Assembly (NCBI RefSeq): GCF_900119365.1
Contig: NZ_FPJO01000003.1
Location: forward strand, 62,001-126,000
From: Streptomyces atratus
GTDB taxonomy: Bacteria; Actinomycetota; Actinomycetes; Streptomycetales; Streptomycetaceae
DNA: 64,000 bases
Direction: 5' to 3'
Shown: positions 36,093 through 44,666 of the stretch, in pieces
Numbering within the stretch: position 1 is the first letter of the stretch
Layout: every line of letters begins with the position of its first letter
Translations under genes and position numbers: made by a program
Notes under the pieces: model-generated
What the model saw: the letters and a program-made list of their open reading frames with translations, nothing else
Told to the model about the DNA's origin: nothing
Databases searched by the model: none

Positions 36093-36123
36093 TTGACCTC
36101 AAGTCCACTGGAGGTCGTACGTT
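36093..36123 (+). promoter_or_regulatory. SoxR box in a 19-bp-spacer promoter
   Basis: TTGACC (36093-36098), an exact 19-bp spacer and TACGTT (36118-36123) form the stretched promoter used by MerR-family activators. The spacer region carries CCTCAAGTCCACTGGAGG (36097-36114), 15 of 18 identical to the classical SoxR box CCTCAAGTTAACTTGAGG. Transcription should start at about 36130, the A of the ABC gene ATG. Confidence 0.85.
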
Positions 36124-36129
36124 CCTCCC

Positions 36130-38031
36130 ATGAGCATGGAAACCACGGCGTGGACACAGCTCCACAACGTCATGAACGCGCAAGCGGACCGACGCCCCTT
36201 CGACCGGAACACCCTGCGGCGCATCGCCGCCTTCGCCCGCCCGCACCGGCGCCGCGTCGCCCTCTTCCTGATCCTGAGCGTGGCGACGGCACTGCTCGCG
36301 GTCGCCACCCCCGTCCTCGCCGGCCGCGTCGTGAACGCGATCGTGAGCGGCAAGGAGTCGGGCACCGTCACCCGGCTGTCCCTCCTCATCGCCGTGATCG
36401 CCGTCGCGGAGGCCGCACTGGGCCTGGTCAGCCGCTGGCTCTCGGCCAATCTCGGCGAGGGCCTGATCCTCGATCTGCGCACCGCCGTCTTCGACCATGT
36501 GCAGCGCATGCCGGTCGCCTTCTTCACCCGGACCCGCACCGGCGCGCTCGTCAGCCGCCTCAACAACGACGTCATCGGGGCCCAGCGAGCCTTCAGCAAC
36601 ACGCTGTCCGGGGTCGTCAGCAATGTCGTGACGCTGCTGCTCACCCTCGGTGTCATGCTCTCCATCTCCTGGCAGATCACCGTGCTCGCGCTGGTGCTGC
36701 TGCCAGTGTTCGTGCTGCCGGCCCGGCGGATGGGCACCCGGATGGCGCGGCTCCAGCGGGAGGCCGCCGCCCACAACGCCGCGATGGGCACCCGGATGAC
36801 CGAGCGCTTCTCCGCCCCCGGCGCCACCCTGATCAAGCTCTTCGGCCGCCCCGCCGACGAGTCCGCCGAATTCGCCGTCAGAGCCGGCCGGGTGCGCGAC
36901 ATCGGCGTACGCACGGCCATGGCCCAGTCCGCGTTCATCACCGCCCTCACCCTCGTGTCCGCGCTGGCCCTCGCCCTGGTCTACGGGCTCGGCGGGTTCT
37001 ACGCACTGCGCGGGCAGCTCGACGCGGGCGCGGTCGTGGCCCTCGCCCTCCTGCTGACCCGGCTGTACGCACCGCTCACCGCACTCGCCGGGGCGCGCGT
37101 CGAGGTGATGAGCGCACTCGTCAGCTTCGAGCGGGTCTTCGAGGTCCTCGATCTCAAGCCGCTCATCGACCAGAAGCCGGACGCGCGGACGGTCCCGGAC
37201 GGACCGGTGTCCGTCGAGTTCGACCGGGTGCGGTTCGGCTACCCGTCCGCCGACAAGGTCTCGCTCGCCTCGCTGGAGGATGTCGCGAGCCTCGACACCC
37301 GCGGCGGCGGAGAAGTGCTGCGCGGAGTCTCCTTCCGCGCCGAGCCCGGCCAGACCGTGGCACTCGTCGGCTCCTCCGGCGCGGGCAAGTCGACCATCGC
37401 CCAACTGCTGCCGCGGCTGTACGACACGGACGAGGGCGCGGTACGCATCGGCGGCGTCGACGTACGCGACCTGACCGCCGACACCCTGCGCGACACCCTC
37501 GGCATGGTCACCCAGGACGGCCACCTCTTCCACGAATCGGTGCGCGCCAACCTGCTGCTCGCCCGCCCCGACGCCGCCGAGGAGGACCTCTGGGACGCGC
37601 TGCGCCGCGCCCGCCTGGACGGTCTCGTCGCCTCGCTGCCCGACGGGCTCGACACCGTCGTCGGTGAACGCGGCTACCGGCTCTCCGGCGGCGAACGCCA
37701 GCGCCTGACCATCGCCCGGCTGCTCCTGGCCCGCCAGCGCGTCGTCATCCTCGACGAGGCCACCGCCCACCTCGACAACACCTCCGAGGCGGCCGTCCAG
37801 GAAGCACTCGCCGAGGCGCTCGCCGGTCGCACCGCGGTCGTGATCGCCCACCGGCTCTCCACGGTACGGACCGCCGACCTCATCCTGGTCGTGGAGGACG
37901 GGCGGATCGTGCAGCGGGGCACGCACGACGAACTCCTCGCGGCGGGCGGCCGGTACGAGGAGCTGTACCGCACCCAGTTCGAGAACCCCGGTGCGCAGCA
38001 CGGGGAACTCGACCGGCAGCCCCTGGCGTGA
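36130..38031 (+). CDS. ABC exporter (fused membrane and ATPase domains), SoxR-regulated
   Basis: 633 aa. A six-helix type I exporter domain spans residues 25-310 (VALFLILSVATALLAVATPVLAGRVVN onward; FFTRTRTGALVSRLNNDV coupling helix). The ATPase domain has Walker A GSSGAGKST near 414-422, signature LSGGERQR near 517, Walker B VILDEATAHLD near 539 and the AHRLST His switch. It works as a homodimer or with another half-transporter to expel drugs or lipids. The start at 36130 coincides with the predicted transcript start, so it is leaderless. The SoxR box predicts induction by redox-active compounds, suggesting a pump for quinone or phenazine-like metabolites (inference). Confidence 0.92.
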   Translation: MSMETTAWTQLHNVMNAQADRRPFDRNTLRRIAAFARPHRRRVALFLILSVATALLAVATPVLAGRVVNAIVSGKESGTVTRLSLLIAVIAVAEAALGLVSRWLSANLGEGLILDLRTAVFDHVQRMPVAFFTRTRTGALVSRLNNDVIGAQRAFSNTLSGVVSNVVTLLLTLGVMLSISWQITVLALVLLPVFVLPARRMGTRMARLQREAAAHNAAMGTRMTERFSAPGATLIKLFGRPADESAEFAVRAGRVRDIGVRTAMAQSAFITALTLVSALALALVYGLGGFYALRGQLDAGAVVALALLLTRLYAPLTALAGARVEVMSALVSFERVFEVLDLKPLIDQKPDARTVPDGPVSVEFDRVRFGYPSADKVSLASLEDVASLDTRGGGEVLRGVSFRAEPGQTVALVGSSGAGKSTIAQLLPRLYDTDEGAVRIGGVDVRDLTADTLRDTLGMVTQDGHLFHESVRANLLLARPDAAEEDLWDALRRARLDGLVASLPDGLDTVVGERGYRLSGGERQRLTIARLLLARQRVVILDEATAHLDNTSEAAVQEALAEALAGRTAVVIAHRLSTVRTADLILVVEDGRIVQRGTHDELLAAGGRYEELYRTQFENPGAQHGELDRQPLA

Positions 38032-38051
38032 CGGGCGTCTCTGGCGCCTGA

Positions 38052-38070
38052 AAACTAACAGCGCTAGTTT
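38052..38070. promoter_or_regulatory. TetR operator copy 1, upstream of aldehyde dehydrogenase
   Basis: AAACTAACAGCGCTAGTTT has 6-bp inverted arms and matches the palindrome at 41784-41799 in 13 of 16 core bases (ACTARCAGYGCTARTT). It lies 47 bp before the aldehyde dehydrogenase start. Confidence 0.65.
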
Positions 38071-38116
38071 GGATTGCGGACGACCCCGTCCGCAACGGTG
38101 ACCGGGAGGAACAGCG

Positions 38117-39505
38117 ATGAAGGCCCACGACGGCATGTACATCGACGGGGCCTGGCGGCCCGCCGCGGGACGGGACACGATCGCGGTGGTGAATCCGGTG
38201 GACGAACAGGTCATCGCCGAGGTCCCGGCGGGCACCGTCGAGGACGTGGACGCCGCGGTACGGGCCGCCCGCGCCGCGCTCCCCGCCTGGGCGGCCACCG
38301 CGCCCGCCGAGCGGGCCGCGCGGATCGCCGCCCTGCGTGACGTGCTCGTCGCCCGCAAGGACGAGATCGCCGAATCCGTCACCGCCGAACTCGGCGCGCC
38401 GCTGCCCTTCTCGCAGGCGGTGCACGCGGGCGTGCCGATCCTGGTGGCCGGTTCGTACGCCGAGCTCGCCGCCTCGTACGCCTTCGAGGAGAAGGTCGGC
38501 AACTCCACCGTGTACGCCGAGCCGGTCGGCGTCGTCGGCGCGATCACCCCGTGGAACTACCCGCTGCACCAGATCGTCGCCAAGGTCGCCCCCGCGCTCG
38601 CGGCGGGCTGCACGGTCGTCCTCAAGCCCGCCGAGGACACCCCGCTGACCGCCCAGCTCTTCGCCGAGGCGGTCCATGAAGCGGGCGTCCCCGCAGGCGT
38701 GTTCAACCTGGTCACCGGCCTCGGCCCGGTCGCCGGACAGGCCCTGGCCGAGCACGAAGGCGTCGACCTGGTCTCGTTCACCGGCTCCACCGCCGTCGGC
38801 AGGCGGATCGGCGCCACGGCCGGCGCAGCCGTCAAACGCGTCGCCCTCGAACTGGGCGGCAAGTCCGCCAACGTCATCCTGCCGAGCGCGGACCTCGCCA
38901 AGGCCGTCGCCGTCGGCGTCGCCAACGTCATGGGCAACTCCGGCCAGACGTGCAGCGCCTGGACCCGGATGCTGGTGCACACCTCACAGTACGACGAGGC
39001 GGTCGCGCTCGCCGCGGAGGCGGCCGCCAAGTACGGCGACCGCATCGGCCCGCTCGTCAACGCCAAGCAGCACGCGCGGGTGCGCGGCTACATCGAGAAG
39101 GGTGTGGCGCAGGGCGCCCGCCTCGTCGCGGGCGGCCCCGAAGCCCCGCGCGAACAGGGCTACTACGTCAGCCCCACCGTGTTCGCCGATGTCACCCCGG
39201 AGATGACCATCGCCCAGGAGGAGATCTTCGGCCCCGTCGTCTCGCTCATCCGCTACGAGGACGAGGACGACGCCCTGCGCATCGCCAACGGCACCGTGTA
39301 CGGCCTCGCGGGCGCGGTCTGGGCGGGCGACGAGGCGGAGGCGGTGGCCTTCGCCCGGCGGATGGACACCGGTCAGGTCGACATCAACGGCGGCCGGTTC
39401 AACCCGCTCGCCCCGTTCGGCGGCTACAAGCAGTCCGGCGTCGGCCGCGAACTCGGCTCCCACGGGCTCGCGGAGTACCTCCAGACCAAGTCCCTCCAGT
39501 TCTGA
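38117..39505 (+). CDS. NAD(P)-dependent aldehyde dehydrogenase
   Basis: 462 aa, ATG with GGGAGG 8 bp upstream. Complete active site: TPWNYPLHQ with the substrate-orienting Asn, KPAEDTP cofactor lysine region, FTGSTAVG, general base Glu in LELGGKS and nucleophilic Cys in NSGQTCSAW. The [12 protein letters not shown] motif is also intact. It oxidises an aldehyde to the acid, consistent with the alcohol dehydrogenase gene 51 bp downstream supplying the aldehyde. The pair should be repressed by the TetR at 41079-41753, whose operator-like sequence lies in its promoter. Confidence 0.93.
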   Translation: MKAHDGMYIDGAWRPAAGRDTIAVVNPVDEQVIAEVPAGTVEDVDAAVRAARAALPAWAATAPAERAARIAALRDVLVARKDEIAESVTAELGAPLPFSQAVHAGVPILVAGSYAELAASYAFEEKVGNSTVYAEPVGVVGAITPWNYPLHQIVAKVAPALAAGCTVVLKPAEDTPLTAQLFAEAVHEAGVPAGVFNLVTGLGPVAGQALAEHEGVDLVSFTGSTAVGRRIGATAGAAVKRVALELGGKSANVILPSADLAKAVAVGVANVMGNSGQTCSAWTRMLVHTSQYDEAVALAAEAAAKYGDRIGPLVNAKQHARVRGYIEKGVAQGARLVAGGPEAPREQGYYVSPTVFADVTPEMTIAQEEIFGPVVSLIRYEDEDDALRIANGTVYGLAGAVWAGDEAEAVAFARRMDTGQVDINGGRFNPLAPFGGYKQSGVGRELGSHGLAEYLQTKSLQF

Positions 39506-39556
39506 CCGCCCCGCACCGCCCCGTTTCCCCGCTGCCGATCGTCAAGGAGCCTGTTC

Positions 39557-40639
39557 GTGGTCCGCGCCGCCGTACTGCCCGCCGTCAAAGCTCCCCTGGA
39601 GATCACCGACATCGAACTCCCGGAGCCCGGCCCCGGCCGGGTGAGGGTCGCCCTCGCCGCCGCCGGCGTCTGCCACTCCGACCTCTCGCTGTCCGACGGC
39701 ACCATGCGGGTGCCCGTCCCCGCCGTCCTCGGCCATGAGGGCGCGGGCACCGTCGTCGCGGTCGGCGAGGGCGTCACCCATGTCGCGCCGGGCGACGGCG
39801 TCGTCCTCAACTGGGCTCCCTCCTGCGGCAGTTGTCATGCCTGCGCGCTGGGCGAGGTCTGGCTGTGCGCCAATGCCCTGAACGGAGCGGGCGCCGTGCA
39901 CGCCCGGCGCGCCGACGGCGGCGGCGAGCTGCACCCCGGTCTCAACGTCGCCGCGTTCGCCGAGGAGACGGTGGTCCCGGCGGGCTGCGTCCTGCCCGTC
40001 CCGGGCGGCATCCCGCTCACCGACGCCGCCCTCCTGGGCTGTGCGGTCCTCACCGGATACGGCGCCGTGCACCACTCGGCGCGGCTGCGCGAGGGCGAGA
40101 CGGTGGCCGTGTTCGGCGCCGGGGGAGTGGGGCTGGCCGCGCTCCAGGCCGCCCGTATCGCCGGAGCCTCGCGCATCGTCGCGGTCGACGTCTCCCCGCA
40201 GAAGGAGGAGCTGGCCCGCCGGGCGGGCGCCACCGACTACGTGGTCGCCTCGGAGAACACCACCCGCGAGATCCGGGCCCTCACGGACAAGCAGGGGGTG
40301 GACGCCGCCATCGAGTGCGTGGGCCGCGCCACCACCATCCGCACCGCCTGGGAGTCGACCCGCCGCGGCGGCCGGACCACGGTCGTCGGCATCGGCGGCA
40401 AGGACCAGCAGGTCACCTTCAACGCCCTGGAGATCTTCCACTGGGGACGCACCCTCTCCGGCTGCGTCTACGGCAACTCCGACCCCGCGCGGGACCTGCC
40501 GGTGCTGGCCGCCCATGTCAGGGAGGGGTGGCTCGACCTCGGCGCCCTGGTGACCGAGCGCATCACCCTCGACGGCATCCCGGCCGCGTTCGAGAACATG
40601 ATCGCGGGGAAGGGAGGGCGGGCTCTGGTGATCTTCTAG
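39557..40639 (+). CDS. Zinc-dependent alcohol dehydrogenase
   Basis: 360 aa, GTG 39557 with AAGGAG 8 bp upstream. Catalytic-zinc ligands appear in GVCHSD and GHEGAG; the structural-zinc lobe is complete (C-x2-C-x2-C-x7-C in CGSCHACALGEVWLC). The Rossmann motif is GAGGVGLAALQAARIAGAS with a following VDVSPQK acidic residue, favouring NAD. It resembles class III/aryl-type alcohol dehydrogenases. Operon partner of the aldehyde dehydrogenase. Its last 77 bp overlap the 3' end of the ArsR-EamA chimera on the other strand. Confidence 0.92.
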   Translation: MVRAAVLPAVKAPLEITDIELPEPGPGRVRVALAAAGVCHSDLSLSDGTMRVPVPAVLGHEGAGTVVAVGEGVTHVAPGDGVVLNWAPSCGSCHACALGEVWLCANALNGAGAVHARRADGGGELHPGLNVAAFAEETVVPAGCVLPVPGGIPLTDAALLGCAVLTGYGAVHHSARLREGETVAVFGAGGVGLAALQAARIAGASRIVAVDVSPQKEELARRAGATDYVVASENTTREIRALTDKQGVDAAIECVGRATTIRTAWESTRRGGRTTVVGIGGKDQQVTFNALEIFHWGRTLSGCVYGNSDPARDLPVLAAHVREGWLDLGALVTERITLDGIPAAFENMIAGKGGRALVIF

Positions 40640-41063
40640 GGCGCGTCCGGGAGACCGCCACCCCGGCCAGGCAGAGCAGCCCTCCGGCGACCGCGAGCGG
40701 CGCGGGCACCTCGTCCAGCAGCAGCCAGGACATCAGCACCACCAGGGCCGGTACCGCGTATGTGGTGGCGCCCATCCGCCCCGCCAGGTTCTCGACGAGG
40801 TGCGCGATCCGTTCGTCGGCCAGCCGCAGATAGCGGTGGCGGCCCTGCCGCTCCTCGGCCAGCAGCCCGCCCGCGACGAGCTTGCCGAGGTGTTCGCTGG
40901 CGGTCGACGGCGCCACGGAGGCGTACCGGGCCAGTTCCCCGGCGGTCCAGGCCCGGCCGTCGAGCAGGGCCAGGCAGAAGGCGGCGCGGGTCGCGTCGGC
41001 GAGGAGCGCGGCCAGGGCGGCCAGCCGGGGTGCGGCCGGGTCGGGGTGTGCCATGCGTGCCAT
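40563..41063 (-). pseudogene. ArsR regulator fused to the last helices of an EamA transporter
   Basis: A single 166-codon frame reads as two unrelated pieces. Residues 1-92 are an ArsR-type winged helix (LADATRAAFCLALLDGRAWTAGELARYASVAPSTASEHLGKLVAGGLLAEERQGRHRYLRL). From about residue 99, ATTYAVPALVVLMSWLLLDE and the following LAVAGGLLCLAGVAVSR are the final two helices of an EamA/DMT permease. The join matches an in-frame deletion between a neighbouring regulator and transporter. The tail then runs into the alcohol dehydrogenase 3' end. The DNA-binding half may still be functional, perhaps membrane-tethered, but decay is more likely. Confidence 0.65.
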
Positions 41064-41078
41064 GGGAACCAGGATGCG

Positions 41079-41753
41079 TCAGGAACGCTTCGGTGCCGGC
41101 CGAACCGTTCCGCCCGGTGACAGGAGTTCGTACTGCAGCGAGAGGCCGTCGACCAGGGCCCGCAGCCCGGTCTCGAAGGCCCCCTCGTCGACCTTCTGGC
41201 GCCGTTCGGCCAGCAGATGGGCCTGGCCGAGGTGCGGGTAGTCGGCGGGGTCGTACGCCGTCTCGTCGTCGACGAAGCCGCGGGCGAAGGAGCCCAGTGC
41301 CGAACCGGTGATGAAGTACCGCATCAGGGCCCCGATGTACGTCGCCTGGGCGGGCGGCCAGCCGGCCCGGACCATCGCGCCGAACACCGCGTCGGCGACC
41401 CGGAGACCGGCCGGCCTGCGGCCCGGCCCCTGGGCGAGCACCGGAACGATGTGCGGGTGCTCGGTGAGCGCCGCACGATAGGAGACGGCCCAGTCGTGCA
41501 GGGCGGCACGCCAGTCGCGGGTGTCCGGCTCGTCGAACATCGACAGATCGACCTGCGCGGACACGGCGTCCGCGACCGCGTCCAGGATCTCGTCCTTGTT
41601 GCGGAAGTGGTTGTAGAGCGAGGGTCCGCTGACCCCGAGTTCGGCCGCGAGCCGACGGGTGGACACGGCGTCGAGCCCCTCGGAGTCCACGAGTGCGCTC
41701 GCCGCCTCGACGATGCGGTCTCTGCTGAGGAGGGGCTTGCGCGGTCGGGCCAT
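41079..41753 (-). CDS. TetR regulator of aldehyde/acyl-CoA dehydrogenase genes
   Basis: 224 aa from MARPRK (ATG 41753). DNA-binding domain LLSRDRIVEAASALVDSEGLDAVSTRRLAAELGVSGPSLYNHFRNKDEIL, then a TetR_C domain (EHPHIVPVLAQGPGRRPAGL...YIGALMRYFITGSALGSFARGF). A -10-like TACTAT on the minus strand (41766-41761) places the transcript start at or beside the ATG, so it is probably leaderless. The palindrome at 41784 overlaps its promoter, and a second copy precedes the aldehyde dehydrogenase operon, predicting autoregulation and control of both flanking units. Confidence 0.9.
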   Translation of the reverse strand: MARPRKPLLSRDRIVEAASALVDSEGLDAVSTRRLAAELGVSGPSLYNHFRNKDEILDAVADAVSAQVDLSMFDEPDTRDWRAALHDWAVSYRAALTEHPHIVPVLAQGPGRRPAGLRVADAVFGAMVRAGWPPAQATYIGALMRYFITGSALGSFARGFVDDETAYDPADYPHLGQAHLLAERRQKVDEGAFETGLRALVDGLSLQYELLSPGGTVRPAPKRS

Positions 41754-41783
41754 GCGGCACATAGTAGGGCCTGCAAGCGAAAA

Positions 41784-41799
41784 ACTAGCAGTGCTAATT
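41784..41799. promoter_or_regulatory. TetR operator copy 2, tetR/acyl-CoA dehydrogenase intergenic
   Basis: ACTAGCAGTGCTAATT, the partner of the element at 38054-38069 (13 of 16 identical). It sits between the divergent tetR (41753) and acyl-CoA dehydrogenase (41819) starts, 20 bp before the latter. Confidence 0.65.
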
Positions 41800-41818
41800 A
41801 AAAGTGGGGAGTCGAAGG

Positions 41819-42970
41819 ATGAACCTGGAGCTCGGCGAGGAGCAGGAAGCCGTCCGGCAGCTCGCCAAGGACTTCGTCGCCCGCGAGATCGCCCCGCACG
41901 TCGTGGAGTGGGACCGGGCCGAGAGCGTCGACAAGTCGATCGTGAAGAAGCTGGGCTCCGTCGGCTTCCTCGGGCTGACCGTCCCCGAGGAGTACGGCGG
42001 CTCGGGCGGCGATCACCTCGCGTACTGCCTGGTCACCGAGGAGCTCGGGCGCGGCGACTCCTCGGTCCGCGGCATCGTCTCCGTCTCCCTCGGCCTCGTC
42101 GCCAAGACCATCGCCGCCTGGGGTGACGAGAAGCAGAAGCGGCACTGGCTGCCCGGGCTCACCGCGGGCGAGGTGATCGGCTGCTTCGGCCTCACCGAGC
42201 CCGGCACCGGCTCGGACGCCGGGAACCTGACGACGAGGGCCGTCCGGGACGGTGACAACTACGTCGTCAACGGCAGCAAGATGTTCATCACCAACGGCAC
42301 CTGGGCCGATGTGGTGCTGCTTTTCGCCCGCACCGACGACACCCCCGGCCACAAGGGCATATCCGCCTTCCTGGTCCCCACCGACACCCCCGGCCTCAGC
42401 CGCCGCACCATCCACGGCAAGCTCGGCCTGCGCGGCCAGGCCACCGCCGAGGTGGTCCTGGAGGACGTCCGGGTGCCCGCGTCGGCGCTCCTGGGCCCGG
42501 AGGGCAAGGGCTTCGCCATCGCCATGTCCGCCCTGGCCAAGGGGCGGATGTCGGTCGCGGCCGGCTGTGTCGGCATCGCACAGGCCGCCCTCGACGCCGC
42601 CGTGGGCTACGCGGGCGAGCGCGAGCAGTTCGGCAAGTCCATCGCGAGCCACCAGCTCGTCCAGGAGCTCATCAGCGACATCTCCGTGGACGTCGACGCC
42701 GCCCGGCTGCTGACCTGGCGGGTGGCGGACCTCATCGACCGCGGCGAGGACTTCGCCACCGCCGCCTCCAAGGCCAAGCTCTTCGCCTCCGAAGCCGCCG
42801 TCCGCGCCGCCAGCAACGCGCTCCAGGTCTTCGGCGGCTACGGCTGCATCGACGAGTATCCCGTCGGCAAGCTGCTGCGCGACGCCCGTGTGATGACGCT
42901 GTACGAGGGCACCAGCCAGATCCAGAAGCTGATCATCGGCCGCGCGCTGACGGGGGTCTCCGCCTTCTGA
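41819..42970 (+). CDS. Acyl-CoA dehydrogenase
   Basis: 383 aa from MNLELGEEQ (ATG 41819, GGGGAG 7 bp upstream). FAD-binding motifs CFGLTEPGTGSDAG and MFITNGTWADV, the middle strand domain and the C-terminal helices (REQFGKSIASHQLVQELI) are complete. The catalytic Glu is in DARVMTLYEGTSQIQ, typical of short-chain and branched-chain acyl-CoA dehydrogenases. It introduces a 2,3-double bond in acyl-CoA and passes electrons to ETF. Predicted to share TetR control with the aldehyde dehydrogenase operon, suggesting one degradative route from alcohol through aldehyde and acid to acyl-CoA (inference). Confidence 0.93.
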   Translation: MNLELGEEQEAVRQLAKDFVAREIAPHVVEWDRAESVDKSIVKKLGSVGFLGLTVPEEYGGSGGDHLAYCLVTEELGRGDSSVRGIVSVSLGLVAKTIAAWGDEKQKRHWLPGLTAGEVIGCFGLTEPGTGSDAGNLTTRAVRDGDNYVVNGSKMFITNGTWADVVLLFARTDDTPGHKGISAFLVPTDTPGLSRRTIHGKLGLRGQATAEVVLEDVRVPASALLGPEGKGFAIAMSALAKGRMSVAAGCVGIAQAALDAAVGYAGEREQFGKSIASHQLVQELISDISVDVDAARLLTWRVADLIDRGEDFATAASKAKLFASEAAVRAASNALQVFGGYGCIDEYPVGKLLRDARVMTLYEGTSQIQKLIIGRALTGVSAF

Positions 42971-43058
42971 CCCGCACCGCCGCTCGAACGGACGTCTGAG
43001 TACCGGCTGAGTACCGGAGCGGATGTGGCACACGCCACGTCGGCCGATGCTGGGTGCC

Positions 43059-43349
43059 ATGAGTGAGACAGCATCGGTCAAGCAGCAGAGCACCGCGGCC
43101 TTCTACGGCCAGGCCGTCGCCTCCTTCGGGGTGGCGATCGGCGCCGTGGCTCTCGGTATCTACTTCCTCGACGCCGACGCCTGGGTCCGCGGATTCCTCG
43201 CGATCGGCGTCCTCTACCTCGTCACCTCCTGCTTCACCCTGGCCAAGGTCATCCGTGACCGCCAGGAGGCGGGACAGATCGTCAGCCGGGTCGACCAGGC
43301 CCGGCTGGAGAAGATCCTCGCCGAGCACGACCCCTTCCAGAAGCTCTGA
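43059..43349 (+). CDS. YiaA/YiaB-type two-helix membrane protein
   Basis: 96 aa from MSETASVKQ (ATG 43059). Two hydrophobic helices (AFYGQAVASFGVAIGAVALGIYFL and WVRGFLAIGVLYLVTSCFTLAKVIRDRQE) with short loops give the yiaA/B two-helix fold of the inner membrane. Function is unknown in the family. It lies between the acyl-CoA dehydrogenase and a TetR gene, 88 bp after the former, and is probably transcribed separately. Confidence 0.8.
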   Translation: MSETASVKQQSTAAFYGQAVASFGVAIGAVALGIYFLDADAWVRGFLAIGVLYLVTSCFTLAKVIRDRQEAGQIVSRVDQARLEKILAEHDPFQKL

Positions 43350-43368
43350 CGGTCCCGCCGGACGGGCC

Positions 43369-43384
43369 CTAAGCGCTTGCTCAG
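43369..43384. promoter_or_regulatory. TetR operator copy 1 (CTAAGCGCTTGCTCAG)
   Basis: CTAAGCGCTTGCTCAG follows the palindrome CTnAGCnnnnGCTnAG. It lies 46 bp before the TetR start at 43431 and recurs base for base at 44584-44599. Confidence 0.78.
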
Positions 43385-43430
43385 GTTCGGGGTATGGTGT
43401 TCGTCCTGCTGACGAGAGGGGCGAGTGACG

Positions 43431-44054
43431 ATGAGCACGGCGGAGGAGACCGACGGCGACAGCGCGCCGTGGGCCGAGGTGACGCCCGAGGCGGCCCGGC
43501 GGCTGCTCGTCGCCGCCGTCGACGCCTTCGCCGAGCGCGGGTACCACGCCACCACCACCCGCGACATCGCGGGCCGGGCGGGGATGAGTCCCGCCGCGCT
43601 CTACATCCACTACAGGACGAAGGAAGAGCTGCTCCACCGGATCAGCAGGATCGGCCACGACCGCGCCCTGTTCGTCCTGGAGGCCGCCGCCGACGGCGGG
43701 GGCACGGCGGCCGAGCGGCTGGCCGAGGCCGTACGGTCCTTCGTCCGCTGGCACGCCGAGCGGCACACCACCGCCCGCGTGGTCCAGTACGAGCTCGACG
43801 CCCTCGGCGAGGAGCACCGCGCCGAGATCGTCGAGCTGCGCCGCAGGAGCGACGCGGTGGTGCGCCGGATCATCGGTGAGGGTGTGCGGGCGGGGGAGTT
43901 CGACGTCCCCGACGTCCCCGGCACCACGCTCGCGGTGCTCTCGCTCTGCATCGACGTGGCGCGCTGGTTCAACGCGCAGGGCAGCCGGACGCCGGACGAG
44001 GTCGGCGAACTCTACGCCGACCTCGTGCTGCGCATGGTCGCCGCCAAGCGGTAG
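43431..44054 (+). CDS. TetR regulator (autoregulated, controls maoC)
   Basis: 207 aa from MSTAEET (ATG 43431, GAGGGG 9 bp upstream; GTG 43425 is less well placed). DNA-binding domain LLVAAVDAFAERGYHATTTRDIAGRAGMSPAALYIHYRTKEELLHRIS, followed by a KstR2/FadR-like C-terminal domain (RHTTARVVQYELDALGEEHRAEIVELRRR). The 16-bp palindrome in its promoter recurs in front of the convergent MaoC gene. Acyl-CoA or CoA-thioester ligands are typical of this TetR group (family knowledge). Confidence 0.9.
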   Translation: MSTAEETDGDSAPWAEVTPEAARRLLVAAVDAFAERGYHATTTRDIAGRAGMSPAALYIHYRTKEELLHRISRIGHDRALFVLEAAADGGGTAAERLAEAVRSFVRWHAERHTTARVVQYELDALGEEHRAEIVELRRRSDAVVRRIIGEGVRAGEFDVPDVPGTTLAVLSLCIDVARWFNAQGSRTPDEVGELYADLVLRMVAAKR

Positions 44055-44072
44055 CGGCGGCGGTCCGCGTCG

Positions 44073-44534
44073 TCAGAAGTAGTAGCGGGACACCGACTCG
44101 GCCACGCACACCGGCTTGTCGCCGCCCTCGCGCTCGACCGTGACGGCGGCGGTGACCTGCACCCCGCCCCCGGCCTCCTCGACGCTCTTCAGGACGGCCG
44201 AGGCGCGCAGCCGTGAGCCCACGGGCACGGTGGACGGGAAACGGACCTTGTTCGTCCCGTAGTTGATGCCCATCTTCATGCCCTCGACCCGCATGATCTG
44301 CGGTACGAGCGCCGGCAGCAGCGAGAGCGTGAGATAGCCGTGGGCGATGGTCCTGCCGAACGGCCCGGCGGCGGCCCGCTCCGGGTCCACATGGATCCAC
44401 TGGTGGTCGCCGGTGGCCTCGGCGAAGAGGTCGATCCTCTTCTGGTCGACCTCCAGCCAGTCGCTGTGCCCCAGCTGCTCGCCCACCCCGTCGCTCAGCT
44501 CCTGCGCGGACGTGAAGATCCTCGGCTCTGCCAT
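44073..44534 (-). CDS. MaoC-family enoyl-CoA hydratase
   Basis: 153 aa from MAEPRIFTS (ATG 44534). Hot-dog fold with the hydratase-2 signature FAEATGDHQWIHVDPERAA and AHGYLTLSLLP; the catalytic Asp/His pair is in this motif. It hydrates (R)-specific enoyl-CoA. A longer upstream frame exists but runs through the soxR gene and is a shadow. The 16-bp operator shared with the neighbouring TetR lies 50 bp before the start, so it is the likely target gene. Convergent with tetR, divergent from soxR. Confidence 0.9.
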   Translation of the reverse strand: MAEPRIFTSAQELSDGVGEQLGHSDWLEVDQKRIDLFAEATGDHQWIHVDPERAAAGPFGRTIAHGYLTLSLLPALVPQIMRVEGMKMGINYGTNKVRFPSTVPVGSRLRASAVLKSVEEAGGGVQVTAAVTVEREGGDKPVCVAESVSRYYF

Positions 44535-44583
44535 GTCCCTGGTCCCTGCCCTTCCCGCTCCGGTCCATCCTCCGTCGCGCTGT

Positions 44584-44599
44584 CTAAGCGCTTGCTCAG
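44584..44599. promoter_or_regulatory. TetR operator copy 2 (CTAAGCGCTTGCTCAG)
   Basis: Exact 16-bp copy of the element at 43369-43384, between the divergent maoC (44534) and soxR (44667) starts. A role in repressing maoC is likely; an effect on soxR is possible but the site lies 68 bp from it. Confidence 0.78.
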
Positions 44600-44666
44600 C
44601 ATGGTTGGCGGGTGCGTTCCTGTCAACGGCGGACCGGCCGGAGGGCGGGCCAGTAGGGTTGGAGGG

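Noticed and set aside
38052..38070. Palindrome considered as a terminator of the ABC exporter gene
   Set aside because: It is AT-rich, short-stemmed and recurs at the tetR/acyl-CoA dehydrogenase promoter, which fits an operator better.
35926..38547. 873-codon minus-strand frame across the ABC exporter
   Set aside because: Runs antisense through an exporter with all ATPase motifs and into the aldehyde dehydrogenase gene; no domain of its own.
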